Positions 8,768 through 19,416 of a stretch of DNA of 64,000 bases are shown in pieces. Source of the stretch: Actinomycetota bacterium (lineage in GTDB: Bacteria; Actinomycetota; Actinomycetes; S36-B12); contig VGBL01000007.1 in the NCBI GenBank assembly GCA_016870515.1, positions 59,619 through 123,618 of the forward strand. Direction: 5' to 3'. The notes below the pieces were generated by a model, which worked only from the letters and a program-made list of their open reading frames with translations, was not told the DNA's origin and searched no databases. The position numbers and the translations under genes were made by a program. Position 1 is the first letter of the stretch. Every line of letters begins with the position of its first letter.

Positions 8768-9505
8768 ATGGGTCTGTGGCAGCGCTTCAAGTTGATTTTC
8801 AAGTCCAAGGCCAACAAGGCACTCGATAAGGCGGAGGATCCGCGCGAGACCCTGGACTACTCCTACGAGAAGCAGCTCGAGTTGCTGCAGAAGGTGCGCC
8901 GGGGTGTGGCCGACGTGGCGACGAGCCGCAAGCGCATCGAGTTGCAGATCCAGAGCCTGGACCAGCAGACCAACAAGCTCACCGAGCAGGCCAAGGCCGC
9001 GCTGGCGGGTGGGCGCGAGGATCTTGCCCGCGAGGCGCTGACACGCAAGAGCGGCCTGCAGACCCAGATCGCCGACCTGCAGGCCCAGCTCGCCCAGCTG
9101 CAAGACCAGGAGGACAAGCTCGTTGCTGCGTCGCAGCAGCTGCAGGCCAAGGTCGAGGCCTTCCGTACCAAGAAGGAGACGATCAAGGCCACCTACTCCG
9201 CTGCGGAGGCACAGACCAAGATCAATGAGGCATTTGCCGGTATCTCCGATGAGCTCGGCGATGTCGGCCTCGCGGTCCAGCGAGCCGAAGACAAGACGGC
9301 GCAGATGCAGGCCCGGGCCGGAGCCATCGACGAGCTGGTGGCGTCGGGGGCCCTCGAGGATGTGTCGAGCTCGGGCAAGGACAACCTCACCCTCGAACTC
9401 GAGCGCATGGCCAACCAGAGCCAGGTCGACAGCGAGCTTGAGGCGATGCGCCTGGAGCTCGGGCCCGGCGGTGGCGGGGGCGCCATCGAGGGCGGCAAGG
9501 CCTAG
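8768..9505 (+). CDS. pspA: PspA/IM30 family protein
   Basis: MGLWQRFKLIFKSKANKALDKAEDPRETLDYSYEKQLELLQKVRRGVADVATSRKR..., coiled coil. Confidence 0.9.
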   Translation: MGLWQRFKLIFKSKANKALDKAEDPRETLDYSYEKQLELLQKVRRGVADVATSRKRIELQIQSLDQQTNKLTEQAKAALAGGREDLAREALTRKSGLQTQIADLQAQLAQLQDQEDKLVAASQQLQAKVEAFRTKKETIKATYSAAEAQTKINEAFAGISDELGDVGLAVQRAEDKTAQMQARAGAIDELVASGALEDVSSSGKDNLTLELERMANQSQVDSELEAMRLELGPGGGGGAIEGGKA

Positions 9506-9538
9506 GAACCCTCGGACTCAGGGGACCGACCTCTCCTC

Positions 9539-10450
9539 ATGGCTCGCACTCGATACGGCACCGACCGAGGGCTGACCGCCCGCATGTTCGGCACCATGTT
9601 CGGACTCGGCCTGCTCTACGTGATCCTCGCAGCCGTGATGTACGCGCTCGGAGTGAGTGCGATCTGGGTTCTCGGCATCAGCGCCGTGCTGCTCTTGGGC
9701 CAGTGGTGGTTCTCCGACTCCCTCGCCATGGGCGCGATGCGCGCCCACGTCGTGACGCCCGAGCAGGCGCCCCAGTTGCACGGACTCGTCGACCGCCTGT
9801 GCTCGATGGCCGACATGGAGAAGCCGCGTATCGCCATCGCCGACAACGATGCGCCCAACGCCTTCGCGACTGGCCGCACGGCCAAGCGGTCGGTCGTCGT
9901 GGTGACCACCGGGCTGTTGCGCCGGCTCGACCGTGATGAATTGGAGGGGGTCTTGGCCCACGAGCTCTCGCACGTGGCGCACAAGGACGTCACCGTCATG
10001 ACGATCGCGTCGTTCTCGGCGATCCTCGCGGGCTTCATGGTGCGATCGGCGATGTGGGGTTCCATCATGCGCGACCGCAGAGACCAAAACACCGCGATCG
10101 TGTTCCTCGTGGTGATGCTCGTGAGCGTGCTGGTCTACCTCATCTCCTTCCTGCTCATCCGCGCGCTGTCCCGCTATCGCGAGCTGGGTGCTGACCGCGG
10201 GGCCGCCCTCGTGACCGGCAAGCCCACCGCCCTGGCGCGGGCACTGCAGAAGGTCACCGGCGAGATGGGCGCCATCCCCACGCGCGACCTGCGCCAGATG
10301 GAGCCGGTGGCGTCGTTCGCGTTCGTGCCGGCGTTCTCCAAGGGCGGCGGAGGAGGCTTTGGCCTGGAGTCGCTGCTGTCGACGCACCCGCCCTTGCAGA
10401 AGCGCCTCGATCAGCTCGCTCGCATTGCCACCGATCTCGGCCAGCGCTAG
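9539..10450 (+). CDS. htpX: HtpX-like M48 family zinc metalloprotease
   Basis: HELSHVAHKD zinc motif, N-terminal TM segments, LSRYRELGADRGAALVTGKP. Confidence 0.93.
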   Translation: MARTRYGTDRGLTARMFGTMFGLGLLYVILAAVMYALGVSAIWVLGISAVLLLGQWWFSDSLAMGAMRAHVVTPEQAPQLHGLVDRLCSMADMEKPRIAIADNDAPNAFATGRTAKRSVVVVTTGLLRRLDRDELEGVLAHELSHVAHKDVTVMTIASFSAILAGFMVRSAMWGSIMRDRRDQNTAIVFLVVMLVSVLVYLISFLLIRALSRYRELGADRGAALVTGKPTALARALQKVTGEMGAIPTRDLRQMEPVASFAFVPAFSKGGGGGFGLESLLSTHPPLQKRLDQLARIATDLGQR

Positions 10451-11022
10451 TGGGTGTCCTCGACGGCCTCTTTGGCCGGCGCAAGGCCCGCGGCCCGAAT
10501 CTCGACGCACTCTTCGCGGTGCCGACCGCCGCGATCACCCTGCAGGTGTCCCTCGACCTTATGCCTACCGGTCAGGGCGCCGTGGCCTTCCGCGCCGCCG
10601 AGGGCCGCGCGTTCGCCGATATCGAGGCGGAGGTGCGCGCGCTCCTGGACGCGGACGGCGGGCCACCCATCAAAGTGGTGCAAGATGCCTTCGGCTACAC
10701 GTGGCTGGTCGTGACGACCGATCCGCCCGACATGTCATCGGTCGTGACCGACCTCCACGCGGTCAACGTTACGCTCGCCGAGCATGGCTTTGGCCCGCAG
10801 TTGCTGTGCACGCTGGTGCCCTTCCGTGATCCGAATGGCCGCATGCTGGCGCTCGTCTACCTGTTCAAGCGCGGCACCTTCTATCCCTTCGCACCCGAGA
10901 CCGGGGAGCGGCGCGACTCGGTCACCGAGCTGCGCGTGCGCGACCTCGTGGCGGGGGAAATCCCGTGGGAGAGCGACCTCACGCGCTGGTTCCCCGTGTG
11001 GGACGCCCCCGGAATGGCCTAG
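10450..11022 (+). CDS. pspAB: PspA-associated protein PspAB-like
   Basis: GTG start overlapping the htpX stop; MGVLDGLFGRRKARGPNLDALFAVPTAAITLQ...FKRGTFYPFAP; context with pspA and htpX. Confidence 0.8.
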   Translation: MGVLDGLFGRRKARGPNLDALFAVPTAAITLQVSLDLMPTGQGAVAFRAAEGRAFADIEAEVRALLDADGGPPIKVVQDAFGYTWLVVTTDPPDMSSVVTDLHAVNVTLAEHGFGPQLLCTLVPFRDPNGRMLALVYLFKRGTFYPFAPETGERRDSVTELRVRDLVAGEIPWESDLTRWFPVWDAPGMA

Positions 11023-11342
11023 GCGCCCGGGTCCCGGCCCCCGCTGCGCTGTCGCCCCGGGCGGGGACGTCGATGAAGCGGCCGCTGCGCCACCTAGACG
11101 TCGACGAGGTGGTCGCCACATGGTCGACGAGGTCCGGTGCAACTACGCGCATCTACCAAAGACGAGCTCTCTCGGCCGCCCGGTGCAACGACCTAGCCTG
11201 ACCGACTATCCGGACCACATCGGCCGGGTCGCGGAAGACTTCGACACCGTCCATCGGAGCGTGCGAACGCCGACACGTCCGAGCAGCACGTCACGGGTCT
11301 TCTCATCTCGCAGCCGCTGTGCACCCCCATCCCACTCGCCCA

Positions 11343-12518
11343 CTAGTCCTTGGCGCCGACTCCCGGGAGGGCGAGCATGCGGTCGAGTGCCACCCGCGCC
11401 CAGTGCGCCGTGTCGTCGTCGACGGTGATGCGGTTGACCACGCGGCCATCGACGAGGTTTTCCAGCGTCCACACCAGGTGGGGCAGGTCGATACGGTTCA
11501 TGGTCGAGCAGAAGCAGACGTCACGGTCGAGGAACACCACGGTCTTGTCGGGATGGCGCAGGGCGAGCCGGCGCACGAGGTTGAGCTCGGTGCCCACCGC
11601 CCAGGCGCTGCCGGCCGGTGCGTCGGCAATCGTCTTGATGATGAACTCGGTCGACCCCACGAGCTCGGCCTTCTCCACCACTTCGTGACGGCACTCCGGA
11701 TGCACGAGCACCTGCACCCCGGGCACGCGCTCGCGCACGTCGTCGACGCTCTCGGGGGTGAAGCGACCGTGCACGGAGCAGTGCCCGCGCCACAGGATCA
11801 TCTTCGCGGCGCGTAACTCGTCGGCTGTCAGAATGGGGCGGTGGGGATCCCAGACCACGCAGTCGTCGGGCGACATGCCGAGGTCGCGTACGGCGGTATT
11901 GCGGCCAAGGTGCTGATCGGGCAGGAAGAGCACCCGCTCGCCGCGCTCGAACGCCCACTCCAGCGAGCGCTTGGCATTGCTCGAGGTGCAGATCGAGCCG
12001 TTGTTGCGGCCGGTGAAGGACTTGATGTCGGCCGCGGAGTTCATGTAGGTGATGGGGATGGTCGACTCGGCCAGGCCGGCGGCGGTGATGGCATCCCACG
12101 CAGCCTCGACCTGGTGGATGGCGGCCATGTCAGCCATGGAGCAGCCCGCGGCGAGGTCGGGAAGGATCACCTGCTGGTGCTCGGCGGTAAGGATGTCGGC
12201 GCTCTCGGCCATGAAGTGCACGCCGCAGAAGACGATGAACTCCGCCTCCGTATGCGCGGCCGCCTGCTGGGAGAGCTTGAACGAGTCGCCCGTGGTGTCG
12301 GCGAACTGGATGACCTCGTCACGCTGGTAGTGGTGGCCGAGGATGTAGAGGCGGTCGCCCAGGGCGGCCTTCGCGGCGGCCGCCCGCGCCACGAGGTCGG
12401 GGTCGTTGGCCGGTGGCAGGTCGCCGGGGCACTCCACTCCGCGCTCGCTGTCGGGGTCTGCCCCGTGGCCGAGGAGCAGCAGGGCCAGCGGCGTGGGCGC
12501 GGGCTCGGTGAACGACAT
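11343..12518 (-). CDS. nadA: Quinolinate synthase
   Basis: ILGHHYQRDEVIQFADTTGDSFKLSQ, FCGVHFMAESADILT, CTSSNAKRSLEWA, CFCSTMNRIDLPHL. Confidence 0.96.
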   Translation of the reverse strand: MSFTEPAPTPLALLLLGHGADPDSERGVECPGDLPPANDPDLVARAAAAKAALGDRLYILGHHYQRDEVIQFADTTGDSFKLSQQAAAHTEAEFIVFCGVHFMAESADILTAEHQQVILPDLAAGCSMADMAAIHQVEAAWDAITAAGLAESTIPITYMNSAADIKSFTGRNNGSICTSSNAKRSLEWAFERGERVLFLPDQHLGRNTAVRDLGMSPDDCVVWDPHRPILTADELRAAKMILWRGHCSVHGRFTPESVDDVRERVPGVQVLVHPECRHEVVEKAELVGSTEFIIKTIADAPAGSAWAVGTELNLVRRLALRHPDKTVVFLDRDVCFCSTMNRIDLPHLVWTLENLVDGRVVNRITVDDDTAHWARVALDRMLALPGVGAKD

Positions 12519-12622
12519 GGCACCATTGTTCCACCCCGGGGAATGCCTCCTGGGAGGGTCGTGTTGGCACAGGTGCCATTCCCCATGGATGATGGTCAGA
12601 CACTGAAGGTTAGGAGGGTCAG

Positions 12623-12970
12623 ATGACCGCGGAGACCACTACGGGCGACGGCGTCGTCATGACCGACGCGGCGGCGTCCAAGGTGAAGGCGCTGCTCGAG
12701 GCTGAGGGCCGCGACGACCTGACCCTGCGCATCGCCGTGCAGCCCGGTGGCTGCTCCGGCCTGCGCTACCAGCTCTTCTTCGACGACCGCTCCCTCGACG
12801 GGGACATCGTCAAGGACTTCAGCGGAGTCAACGTCGTCACCGACCGCATGAGCGCCCCCTACCTCGGCGGCGCCACGATCGACTTCGTCGACACCATCGA
12901 GAAGCAGGGGTTCACGATCGACAACCCCAATGCCACGGGCTCCTGCGCCTGCGGCGACTCGTTCCACTAG
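12623..12970 (+). CDS. erpA: Iron-sulfur cluster insertion protein (A-type carrier)
   Basis: LRIAVQPGGCSGLRYQLFFD...GSCACGDSF; conserved CxnCxC cysteines. Confidence 0.94.
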   Translation: MTAETTTGDGVVMTDAAASKVKALLEAEGRDDLTLRIAVQPGGCSGLRYQLFFDDRSLDGDIVKDFSGVNVVTDRMSAPYLGGATIDFVDTIEKQGFTIDNPNATGSCACGDSFH

Positions 12971-13003
12971 GAGTTGCCGGGCCCTGCCGATAGGTTCCTG
13001 CGC

Positions 13004-13990
13004 GTGGCTATCCTCGTGACCGGGTCGATTGCGACCGATCACCTCATGACCTTCCCGGGTCGCTTCGCCGACTCGCTTGTGGCAGAGAAACTCGACCGCA
13101 TCTCGCTGTCGTTCCTCGTGGAGACCCTTGACGTACGCCGGGGCGGCGTCGCGCCCAACATCGCGTTTGGCATGGGCTGCCTGGGGCTCAAGCCCGTGCT
13201 CGTCGGCGCCGTCGGGCCTGACTTCGCCGACTACCGGTCGTGGCTCGAGCGGCACGGCGTCGACACCGAGTCGGTGCGCGTCTCCGAGGTGCACCACACG
13301 GCACGTTTCGTATGCACCACCGACCTCGACGCCAGCCAGCTCGCGTCCTTCTACCCCGGTGCCATGAGCGAAGCGCGCGAGATCGAGCTCGCGCCTGTCG
13401 TGGAGCGGGTCGGCACCACCGAGCTCGTGCTCATCGGCGCCAACGACCCCGACGCGATGCTGCGGCACACCGACGAGTGCCGGTTCCGCGGCTATCCCTT
13501 CGCGGCCGACCCCTCCCAGCAGCTCGCGCGCATGGAGGGTGACGACATCCGGGCGCTTATCGACGGAGCGACCTACCTGTTTACCAACGAATACGAGGCT
13601 GCCCTGACCGAGCAGAAGACCGGGTGGGCGGCCGACGAGATCCTGTCGCGCGTGGCATGTCGCGTCACCACGCTCGGGCCGCAGGGCGCGCGCATCGAGC
13701 GCCGAGGCGAGGCGCCCATCCTGGTCGCCTGCCCCCGGGAGGAGGCAAAGGCCGATCCCACGGGCGTCGGCGATGCCTTTCGGGCGGGGTTCATCTCAGG
13801 CCTGGTGTGGGGCCTTTCGGATGAGCGGTGCGCGCAGGTCGGCTCACTGCTGGCCACCTACGTCATCGAGACGATCGGTACGCAGGAATATGCGCTCGCG
13901 CAAGAACATTTCCTCGATCGCATCGAGCAGGCCTACGGCCATGATGCCGCCGCCGACATCGCGCCGCATCTGCGCTGCCCGCAGCCCTAG
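13004..13990 (+). CDS. PfkB-family carbohydrate/adenosine kinase
   Basis: GTG start; MAILVTGSIATDHLMTFPGRF...GGVAPNIAFGMG...DPTGVGDAFRAGFI. Confidence 0.92.
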   Translation: MAILVTGSIATDHLMTFPGRFADSLVAEKLDRISLSFLVETLDVRRGGVAPNIAFGMGCLGLKPVLVGAVGPDFADYRSWLERHGVDTESVRVSEVHHTARFVCTTDLDASQLASFYPGAMSEAREIELAPVVERVGTTELVLIGANDPDAMLRHTDECRFRGYPFAADPSQQLARMEGDDIRALIDGATYLFTNEYEAALTEQKTGWAADEILSRVACRVTTLGPQGARIERRGEAPILVACPREEAKADPTGVGDAFRAGFISGLVWGLSDERCAQVGSLLATYVIETIGTQEYALAQEHFLDRIEQAYGHDAAADIAPHLRCPQP

Positions 13991-13992
13991 CC

Positions 13993-14664
13993 ATGCCGGC
14001 GGCACTCCCGCCCAGCGAGTGGGACCTGCCCGATCCCGCGGCGGCCGCCGCGGGGGAGGAACTTCTCGCCGTCGGTGCCGACCTCGCACCGGCCACGCTC
14101 ATCGACGCCTACGCCCGCGGCCTGTTCCCCATGGAGGTCGAGCGCGATGGCCCGATCGGCTGGTGGTCGCCCGATCCGCGCGGCGTCATTCCGCTGGACG
14201 GGCTGCGGATTTCGCGATCGCTACGGCGCTCCTGCCGGCGGATGCGCACGACCATCGATCACGCCTTCAACGAGGTGATGGCAGCCTGCGGCGATCCGCG
14301 ACGACCGCAGGGCTGGATCACTCCGGCATTCCGCTCGGCGTACGGCGAACTGCATCGGCTCGGCTGGGCGCACTCCGTCGAGGTGTGGCAGCACGATGTG
14401 CTGGTCGGCGGCGTGTATGGCGTGCAGGTCGGCGGCCTCTTCGCCGGTGAGTCGATGTTTCACCGTGTCCGCGATGCCTCGAAGGTGGCACTCGTCACGC
14501 TGGTCGAGGTGCTGGGCGGCGACGCCGGCGCGCAGGAGGGGCGCCTCCTCGACGTGCAGTGGGCCACGCTGCACCTGCTGTCGATGGGCGCGGTCGCGAT
14601 GCCGCGCCCGGATTACCTGTCTCGCTTGCGCCTGGCCATCGCGCAATCGCCGGCGATCCCCTAG
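13993..14664 (+). CDS. aat: Leucyl/phenylalanyl-tRNA--protein transferase
   Basis: ELLAVGADLAPATLIDAYARGLFPM...WWSPDPRGVIPLD...GGVYGVQVGGLFAGESMF. Confidence 0.95.
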   Translation: MPAALPPSEWDLPDPAAAAAGEELLAVGADLAPATLIDAYARGLFPMEVERDGPIGWWSPDPRGVIPLDGLRISRSLRRSCRRMRTTIDHAFNEVMAACGDPRRPQGWITPAFRSAYGELHRLGWAHSVEVWQHDVLVGGVYGVQVGGLFAGESMFHRVRDASKVALVTLVEVLGGDAGAQEGRLLDVQWATLHLLSMGAVAMPRPDYLSRLRLAIAQSPAIP

Positions 14665-14894
14665 CGGATGCGCACGAAGTAGGTCATCGCACCGTCGGGC
14701 TCGGCCTGCGAGCCCAGGAAGTCGACGCCCTTCATCTCACACCACGCCGGGATGTCTGATGCTGCGCCGGGGTCGGTGCAGACCACCGCGATGATCGTGC
14801 CGCTCGATGCATCGCGCGCCGCACGGGCGACGGAGACGACAGGAATCGGGCAGCGATGACCGCGCTCGTTGAGGCGAACGTCGGCCTTCATCAT
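14661..14894 (-). CDS. tusA: TusA-family sulfur carrier protein
   Basis: MMKADVRLNERGHRCPIPVVSVARAA; CPxP motif; convergent with aat and overlapping the desulfurase gene. Confidence 0.88.
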   Translation of the reverse strand: MMKADVRLNERGHRCPIPVVSVARAARDASSGTIIAVVCTDPGAASDIPAWCEMKGVDFLGSQAEPDGAMTYFVRIR

Positions 14895-16027
14895 CGGGAA
14901 CCCCCCTCGGACGCTTGCACCAGCGCACGAATGTCGCGCACGACTCCCGGAAGCATAGCGAGGAATCCGCGCACCGTGTCGTCGGTGACGCCGAAGGGGA
15001 GTGAGACGCGCACATTGCCCTGCGTCAGCACGCCCATTGCCTGCAGCACGTGGCTCGGGCGCCGGGTGTCGGCAACGCACGAGGATCCGCTGGAGATTGC
15101 GTATCCCTCGCGATCGAGTCCGAGCACCAGCGACTCGCCATCGACGTAGAGGCAGGAGAAGGCGGTGAGGTAGGGCACGCGCTCGTCAGGATCGCCCAGC
15201 AACATGACGTCGCCCACGTCGCGCGCGACCACCGAGCGGATCTCGTCGGTGAGGCTTCGCGCTCGCACGGCATCCTGCTGCCGCTGCTCGTCGGCCCACT
15301 CGAGCCCGCTCGCCGCGGCGAGCGCGAGGGGCACGCTCAACAGTTCGGGTCCGCGCTCGTCGTGGGGCAGCGGGGGCTGCCACCGCGTGGGGCGGCGTAC
15401 GCACAAGATCCCGACGCCGGCGGGGCCTCCCCACATGTGCGCGCTGCCCGTGAGGATCGACCACCCCTCCGGGGGGTCCAGGCGCCCCAGCACTGTGGAC
15501 GCATCCACGAGCAAGGGGACGCCGGCCTGCTCGCAGGCCGCCACGACATCGGCGAGCGGCTGGAGCGTGCCGACCTCGTGGTTGGCGGCCTGCAGGCAGG
15601 CCAGGGTCGCGCCCGGCAGGGCGGCCGCGAAGGCAGCGGCGTCCACGCGGGCCTGGCGATCCACCCCGATGGGACGAACCTCCCCCCCGGCCTCGGCGTG
15701 AGCGTCCCCCTGGGCCAGGGCGGCGCTGTGCTCGACGGAGGAGATGACCAGGGGACCGGGACGGGCGGCGAGGGCCCCGGTGAGGCCGAGTCGCAGGGCC
15801 TGGGCCGCTGACCCGGTGAAGACGAGGTCGGCGGGGCGGGCCCCCACGCGCGAGGCGACCGATTCGCGGGCGGCTTCGAGCAGGAGGGCGGCCCGGCGCC
15901 CGTCGCGGTAGAGGCGTACGGGGTCGGCCCACCCCGCATCGATCGCGGCGGCGAGGGCCTGGGCGGCACCCGGATTGAGGGGCTGTCCGGAGGCCGCGTC
16001 GAGGTAGCCGGCAGGAGGCAGGGCCAC
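14891..16027 (-). CDS. Cysteine desulfurase/aminotransferase class V homologue; expected PLP lysine reads as Met
   Basis: MALPPAGYLDAASGQPLNP...AANHEVGTLQPL...GSAHMWGGPAGVGIL...ISSGSSCVADTRRPSHVLQAMGV. Confidence 0.88.
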   Translation of the reverse strand: MALPPAGYLDAASGQPLNPGAAQALAAAIDAGWADPVRLYRDGRRAALLLEAARESVASRVGARPADLVFTGSAAQALRLGLTGALAARPGPLVISSVEHSAALAQGDAHAEAGGEVRPIGVDRQARVDAAAFAAALPGATLACLQAANHEVGTLQPLADVVAACEQAGVPLLVDASTVLGRLDPPEGWSILTGSAHMWGGPAGVGILCVRRPTRWQPPLPHDERGPELLSVPLALAAASGLEWADEQRQQDAVRARSLTDEIRSVVARDVGDVMLLGDPDERVPYLTAFSCLYVDGESLVLGLDREGYAISSGSSCVADTRRPSHVLQAMGVLTQGNVRVSLPFGVTDDTVRGFLAMLPGVVRDIRALVQASEGGSR

Positions 16028-16100
16028 GCGCTGACGCTACCCCTCGTCCCTCACGGCCCTCGAACGGCGGGGGAGGCGTGCGTGCGCTAATGTCCAATAT

Positions 16101-16916
16101 GTGACAAGCAGCGGTCGGCGCGCGTTCGCGATGGCCGCAAGCCTGGGCCTGATCGCCATTGTCGCCTCCGGATGCACCGCCAACGAAGCCTTCTTCTTCG
16201 ACATGCCCGAGCCGGCTACCGCCGAGGGCCCGATTATCATCAACCTCTGGAACGGCTCGTGGATCGCGGCGTGGGCCGTGGGCATCATCACCTGGGGTCT
16301 TATGCTGTGGGCGGCCATCGCCTACCGCCGTCGCAAGAAGGACGAGGTCCCCGAGCAGACCAAATACAACATGCCCCTCGAGGTGCTCTACACGATCGTC
16401 CCGCTGGTCATGATCCTCGGCCTGTTTGTCTTCACCGCGCGCGACCAGACCGAACTGCTTACCATCGAGGACAACCAGTCGCAGACCATCAACGCCGTCG
16501 GCTTTCGCTGGAGCTGGGCATTCAACTACCTCGACGAAGACGTCTACGAAGTGGGCTCGCCCAGCATGCCGCCGACGCTGTGGGTGCCGGTCGACGAGAA
16601 GGTCAAGTTCGAGCTCACCTCACCCGATGTCATCCACTCGTTCTGGGTCATTGACTGGCTGTTCAAGATGGACGTCATCCCCGGCAAGGTCAACGAGTTC
16701 GAGATCACCCCCAACAAACTCGGCACGTTCAAGGGCCGCTGCGCGGAGTTGTGCGGCACCGACCACTCCCGCATGCTTTTCAACGTGATGGTCGTCACCC
16801 GCGAGGAGTTCGACCAGCACATGCAGGACCTGCGAGACTTGGGGCAGACCGGCATGCTCGAAAGCGAGCGCGTCAGCTACGAGGGCGAGCGACCGTCTGA
16901 AAGGACGATCTTGTGA
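16101..16916 (+). CDS. ctaC: Cytochrome c oxidase subunit II, lipoprotein form
   Basis: Lipobox VASGC, two TM helices, CuA motif [12 protein letters not shown]. Confidence 0.96.
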   Translation: MTSSGRRAFAMAASLGLIAIVASGCTANEAFFFDMPEPATAEGPIIINLWNGSWIAAWAVGIITWGLMLWAAIAYRRRKKDEVPEQTKYNMPLEVLYTIVPLVMILGLFVFTARDQTELLTIEDNQSQTINAVGFRWSWAFNYLDEDVYEVGSPSMPPTLWVPVDEKVKFELTSPDVIHSFWVIDWLFKMDVIPGKVNEFEITPNKLGTFKGRCAELCGTDHSRMLFNVMVVTREEFDQHMQDLRDLGQTGMLESERVSYEGERPSERTIL

Positions 16917-18628
16917 CAATTCTCAACGATCCGGTTTCCGCGCCCACCACCGCGCCGACGCCCAAGGAGGTACGTCGCACCCACTTGGGTCGCACCGTCG
17001 TCAAGTGGGTCACGTCCACCGACCACAAGGTCATCGGCTACCTATACCTCATCACCGCGTTCTTCTGGTTCGTCCTCGCGGGCGCCTTCGCCCTGGTTAT
17101 GCGTGCCGAGCTGGCTACGCCGGGCATGCAGTTCTTGTCGCTGGAGCAGTACAACCAGCTCTTCACCATGCACGGCACGATCATGCTTTTGCTCTTCGCC
17201 ACCCCGCTGTTCATCGGGTTCGGCAACGTCGTCATGCCGCTGCAGATCGGCGCCCCCGACGTCGCCTTCCCGCGCCTCAACATGCTCGGCTACTGGCTCT
17301 TCTTCTTCGGCGGCCTCACCGTCGCCCTCAGCTTCTTCACCCCCGGTGGCGCGGCCTCCTTCGGCTGGTTCGCCTACCAGCCGCTGAGCAACGCCGTGAA
17401 CTCCCCGGAGGTGGGCGCCGACCTGTGGCTGCTCGGCCTGGCCATGGGTGGTCTTGGCACCATCTTGGGCGGGGTCAACTTCCTCACCACGATCTTCTGC
17501 ATGCGCTGCCCGGGCATGACGATGTTCCGGATGCCGATCTTCACCTGGACCGTCTTCATCACCAGCATCCTGGTGCTGATCGCCTTCCCGATCCTGGCCG
17601 CCGCCTTCGTCGTCGCCTTCATCGATCGCAAGTTCGGCGCGGTCGTCTTCGCGGCTGAAAACGGCGGCGCGATCCTGTGGCAGCACCTCTTCTGGTTCTT
17701 CGGCCATCCCGAGGTCTACATTCTGGCGCTGCCCTTCTTCGGCATCGCCAGCGAGATCATCCCCGTCTTCTCCCGCAAGCCCATCTTCGGCTACATGGGC
17801 CTAGTCTTCGCCACGATGGCGATCGGCTCGCTCTCGGTCGCGGTTTGGGCGCACCACATGTACGTTACCGGCTCGGTCTACCTCCCCTTCTTCGCCCTCA
17901 CGACCATGCTCATCGCGGTCCCCACGGGCGTGAAGTTCTTCAACTGGATCGGCACGATGTGGCGCGGTTCGGTGTCGTTCGAGACCCCCATGCTCTGGAC
18001 GATGGGCTTCATGGTCACGTTCCTCTTTGGCGGGCTGACCGGCATCATCCTGTCGGCACCGCCACTGGACTTCCACGTCTCCGACAGCTACTTCGTGGTC
18101 GCTCACTTCCACTACACCGTGTTTGGCACCGTTGTCTTCCTGTTCTTCGCGGGCCTGTTCTTCTGGTGGCCCAAGATGACCGGTCGGATGCTCAACGAGA
18201 AACTGGGCCACATCCAGTTCTGGCTCGTGTTCATCGGCTTCCAGGTCACGTTCTTGGTGCAGCACTGGCTGGGTGTGCAGGGTATGCCGCGCCGCTACGG
18301 CGACTACCTCGCCAGCGACGGCTTCACAGCCCTCAACACCGTGTCGACCGTCGGCGCGATGCTGGTGGGCGTCTCGACCCTCTTCTTCATCTGGAACGTC
18401 CTGCTCACCTGGAAGACCGCGCCCAAGGTGACCGTCGACGATCCCTGGGGTTGGGGCGGCTCGCTTGAGTGGGCTACCTCATGCCCGCCCCCGCGTCATA
18501 ACTTCACGTCGCTGCCGCGAATTCGCTCCGAGCGCCCCGCCTTCGACCTGCACCACCCGGAGCTTGCCGACGACGCACACCACGCACCCGCCCTCTCGAC
18601 CTCGTCGAGCAAGGCTGGCGCCTCGTGA
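16913..18628 (+). CDS. ctaD: Cytochrome c oxidase subunit I
   Basis: [13 protein letters not shown]...[17 protein letters not shown]...[11 protein letters not shown]. Confidence 0.98.
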   Translation: MTILNDPVSAPTTAPTPKEVRRTHLGRTVVKWVTSTDHKVIGYLYLITAFFWFVLAGAFALVMRAELATPGMQFLSLEQYNQLFTMHGTIMLLLFATPLFIGFGNVVMPLQIGAPDVAFPRLNMLGYWLFFFGGLTVALSFFTPGGAASFGWFAYQPLSNAVNSPEVGADLWLLGLAMGGLGTILGGVNFLTTIFCMRCPGMTMFRMPIFTWTVFITSILVLIAFPILAAAFVVAFIDRKFGAVVFAAENGGAILWQHLFWFFGHPEVYILALPFFGIASEIIPVFSRKPIFGYMGLVFATMAIGSLSVAVWAHHMYVTGSVYLPFFALTTMLIAVPTGVKFFNWIGTMWRGSVSFETPMLWTMGFMVTFLFGGLTGIILSAPPLDFHVSDSYFVVAHFHYTVFGTVVFLFFAGLFFWWPKMTGRMLNEKLGHIQFWLVFIGFQVTFLVQHWLGVQGMPRRYGDYLASDGFTALNTVSTVGAMLVGVSTLFFIWNVLLTWKTAPKVTVDDPWGWGGSLEWATSCPPPRHNFTSLPRIRSERPAFDLHHPELADDAHHAPALSTSSSKAGAS

Positions 18629-19020
18629 GGCTCACCGGTTGGCTCTTCGCCCTCGGGGCAGTCTTCTTCCTCGGTATCGCCGGCATCTACTTCTACTTCA
18701 GCCGTGACGAGATCGGCACCACCGCGCTGGTGATGACCGGCGCGCTCGCCTTCTTGATCGCCTTCTACCTCCTTTACACCTCCAAGCGGCTCGATACGCT
18801 GCCCGAGGACCGCGCCAATGCGGAGATCGACGAGGCCGATCCCGAATACGGCTTCTACAGCCCGCACAGCTGGTGGCCGCTGCCGGTGGGTTTCGCAGCC
18901 ATGCTCGTCGCTTTGGGCTTCATCTTCACCGCGTGGCTCGTCGTGCTCGGCATGTGCGTGCTGCTGATCGCGCTGATCGGCTGGCTTTTCGAATACTACC
19001 GCGGCAGTTTCGTCCGTTAA
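18625..19020 (+). CDS. ctaF: Cytochrome c oxidase subunit IV, actinobacterial
   Basis: [42 protein letters not shown]; overlaps the ctaD stop. Confidence 0.93.
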   Translation: MRLTGWLFALGAVFFLGIAGIYFYFSRDEIGTTALVMTGALAFLIAFYLLYTSKRLDTLPEDRANAEIDEADPEYGFYSPHSWWPLPVGFAAMLVALGFIFTAWLVVLGMCVLLIALIGWLFEYYRGSFVR

Positions 19021-19416
19021 TTCGAGCGGGGCCCGGCGTCTTTTAGCGCAGTCAATGGCCCCTTGACCTGGGCCGTCGTGCCCATCGGATTGGTTCTGAA
19101 GCTCACGCGTGTGGACGTCCACAGGTCGCTCAACAGGTCGATCAGTGCTGCGCCACGCGTCACCCAATTCGGACCCTTCGGTGAGTCGATGACGATCTCA
19201 CGGTCGAGCGCGGTGTGCATCGCGGGATGCCTCACTAATGTGAGGGGTCGGTCGGCGAAGAACGGTGCATGTAGAGGCGCCTGCCGGCCCACGAGCGCAT
19301 CGAGCGCGACGGACGGGAGGCCGCGTAGGCCGCCCTCGCCCGCAGGCACGACCACGTGTGGATTCGGGACGAGGCCTACCAGCACCGGGGACGCAAGCGC
19401 ATCCGCAGGAGGCGAG

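Noticed and set aside
11023-11342. Intergenic stretch checked for tRNA or ncRNA
   Set aside because: No cloverleaf or T-loop motif found by eye; short ORFs there have no recognisable family
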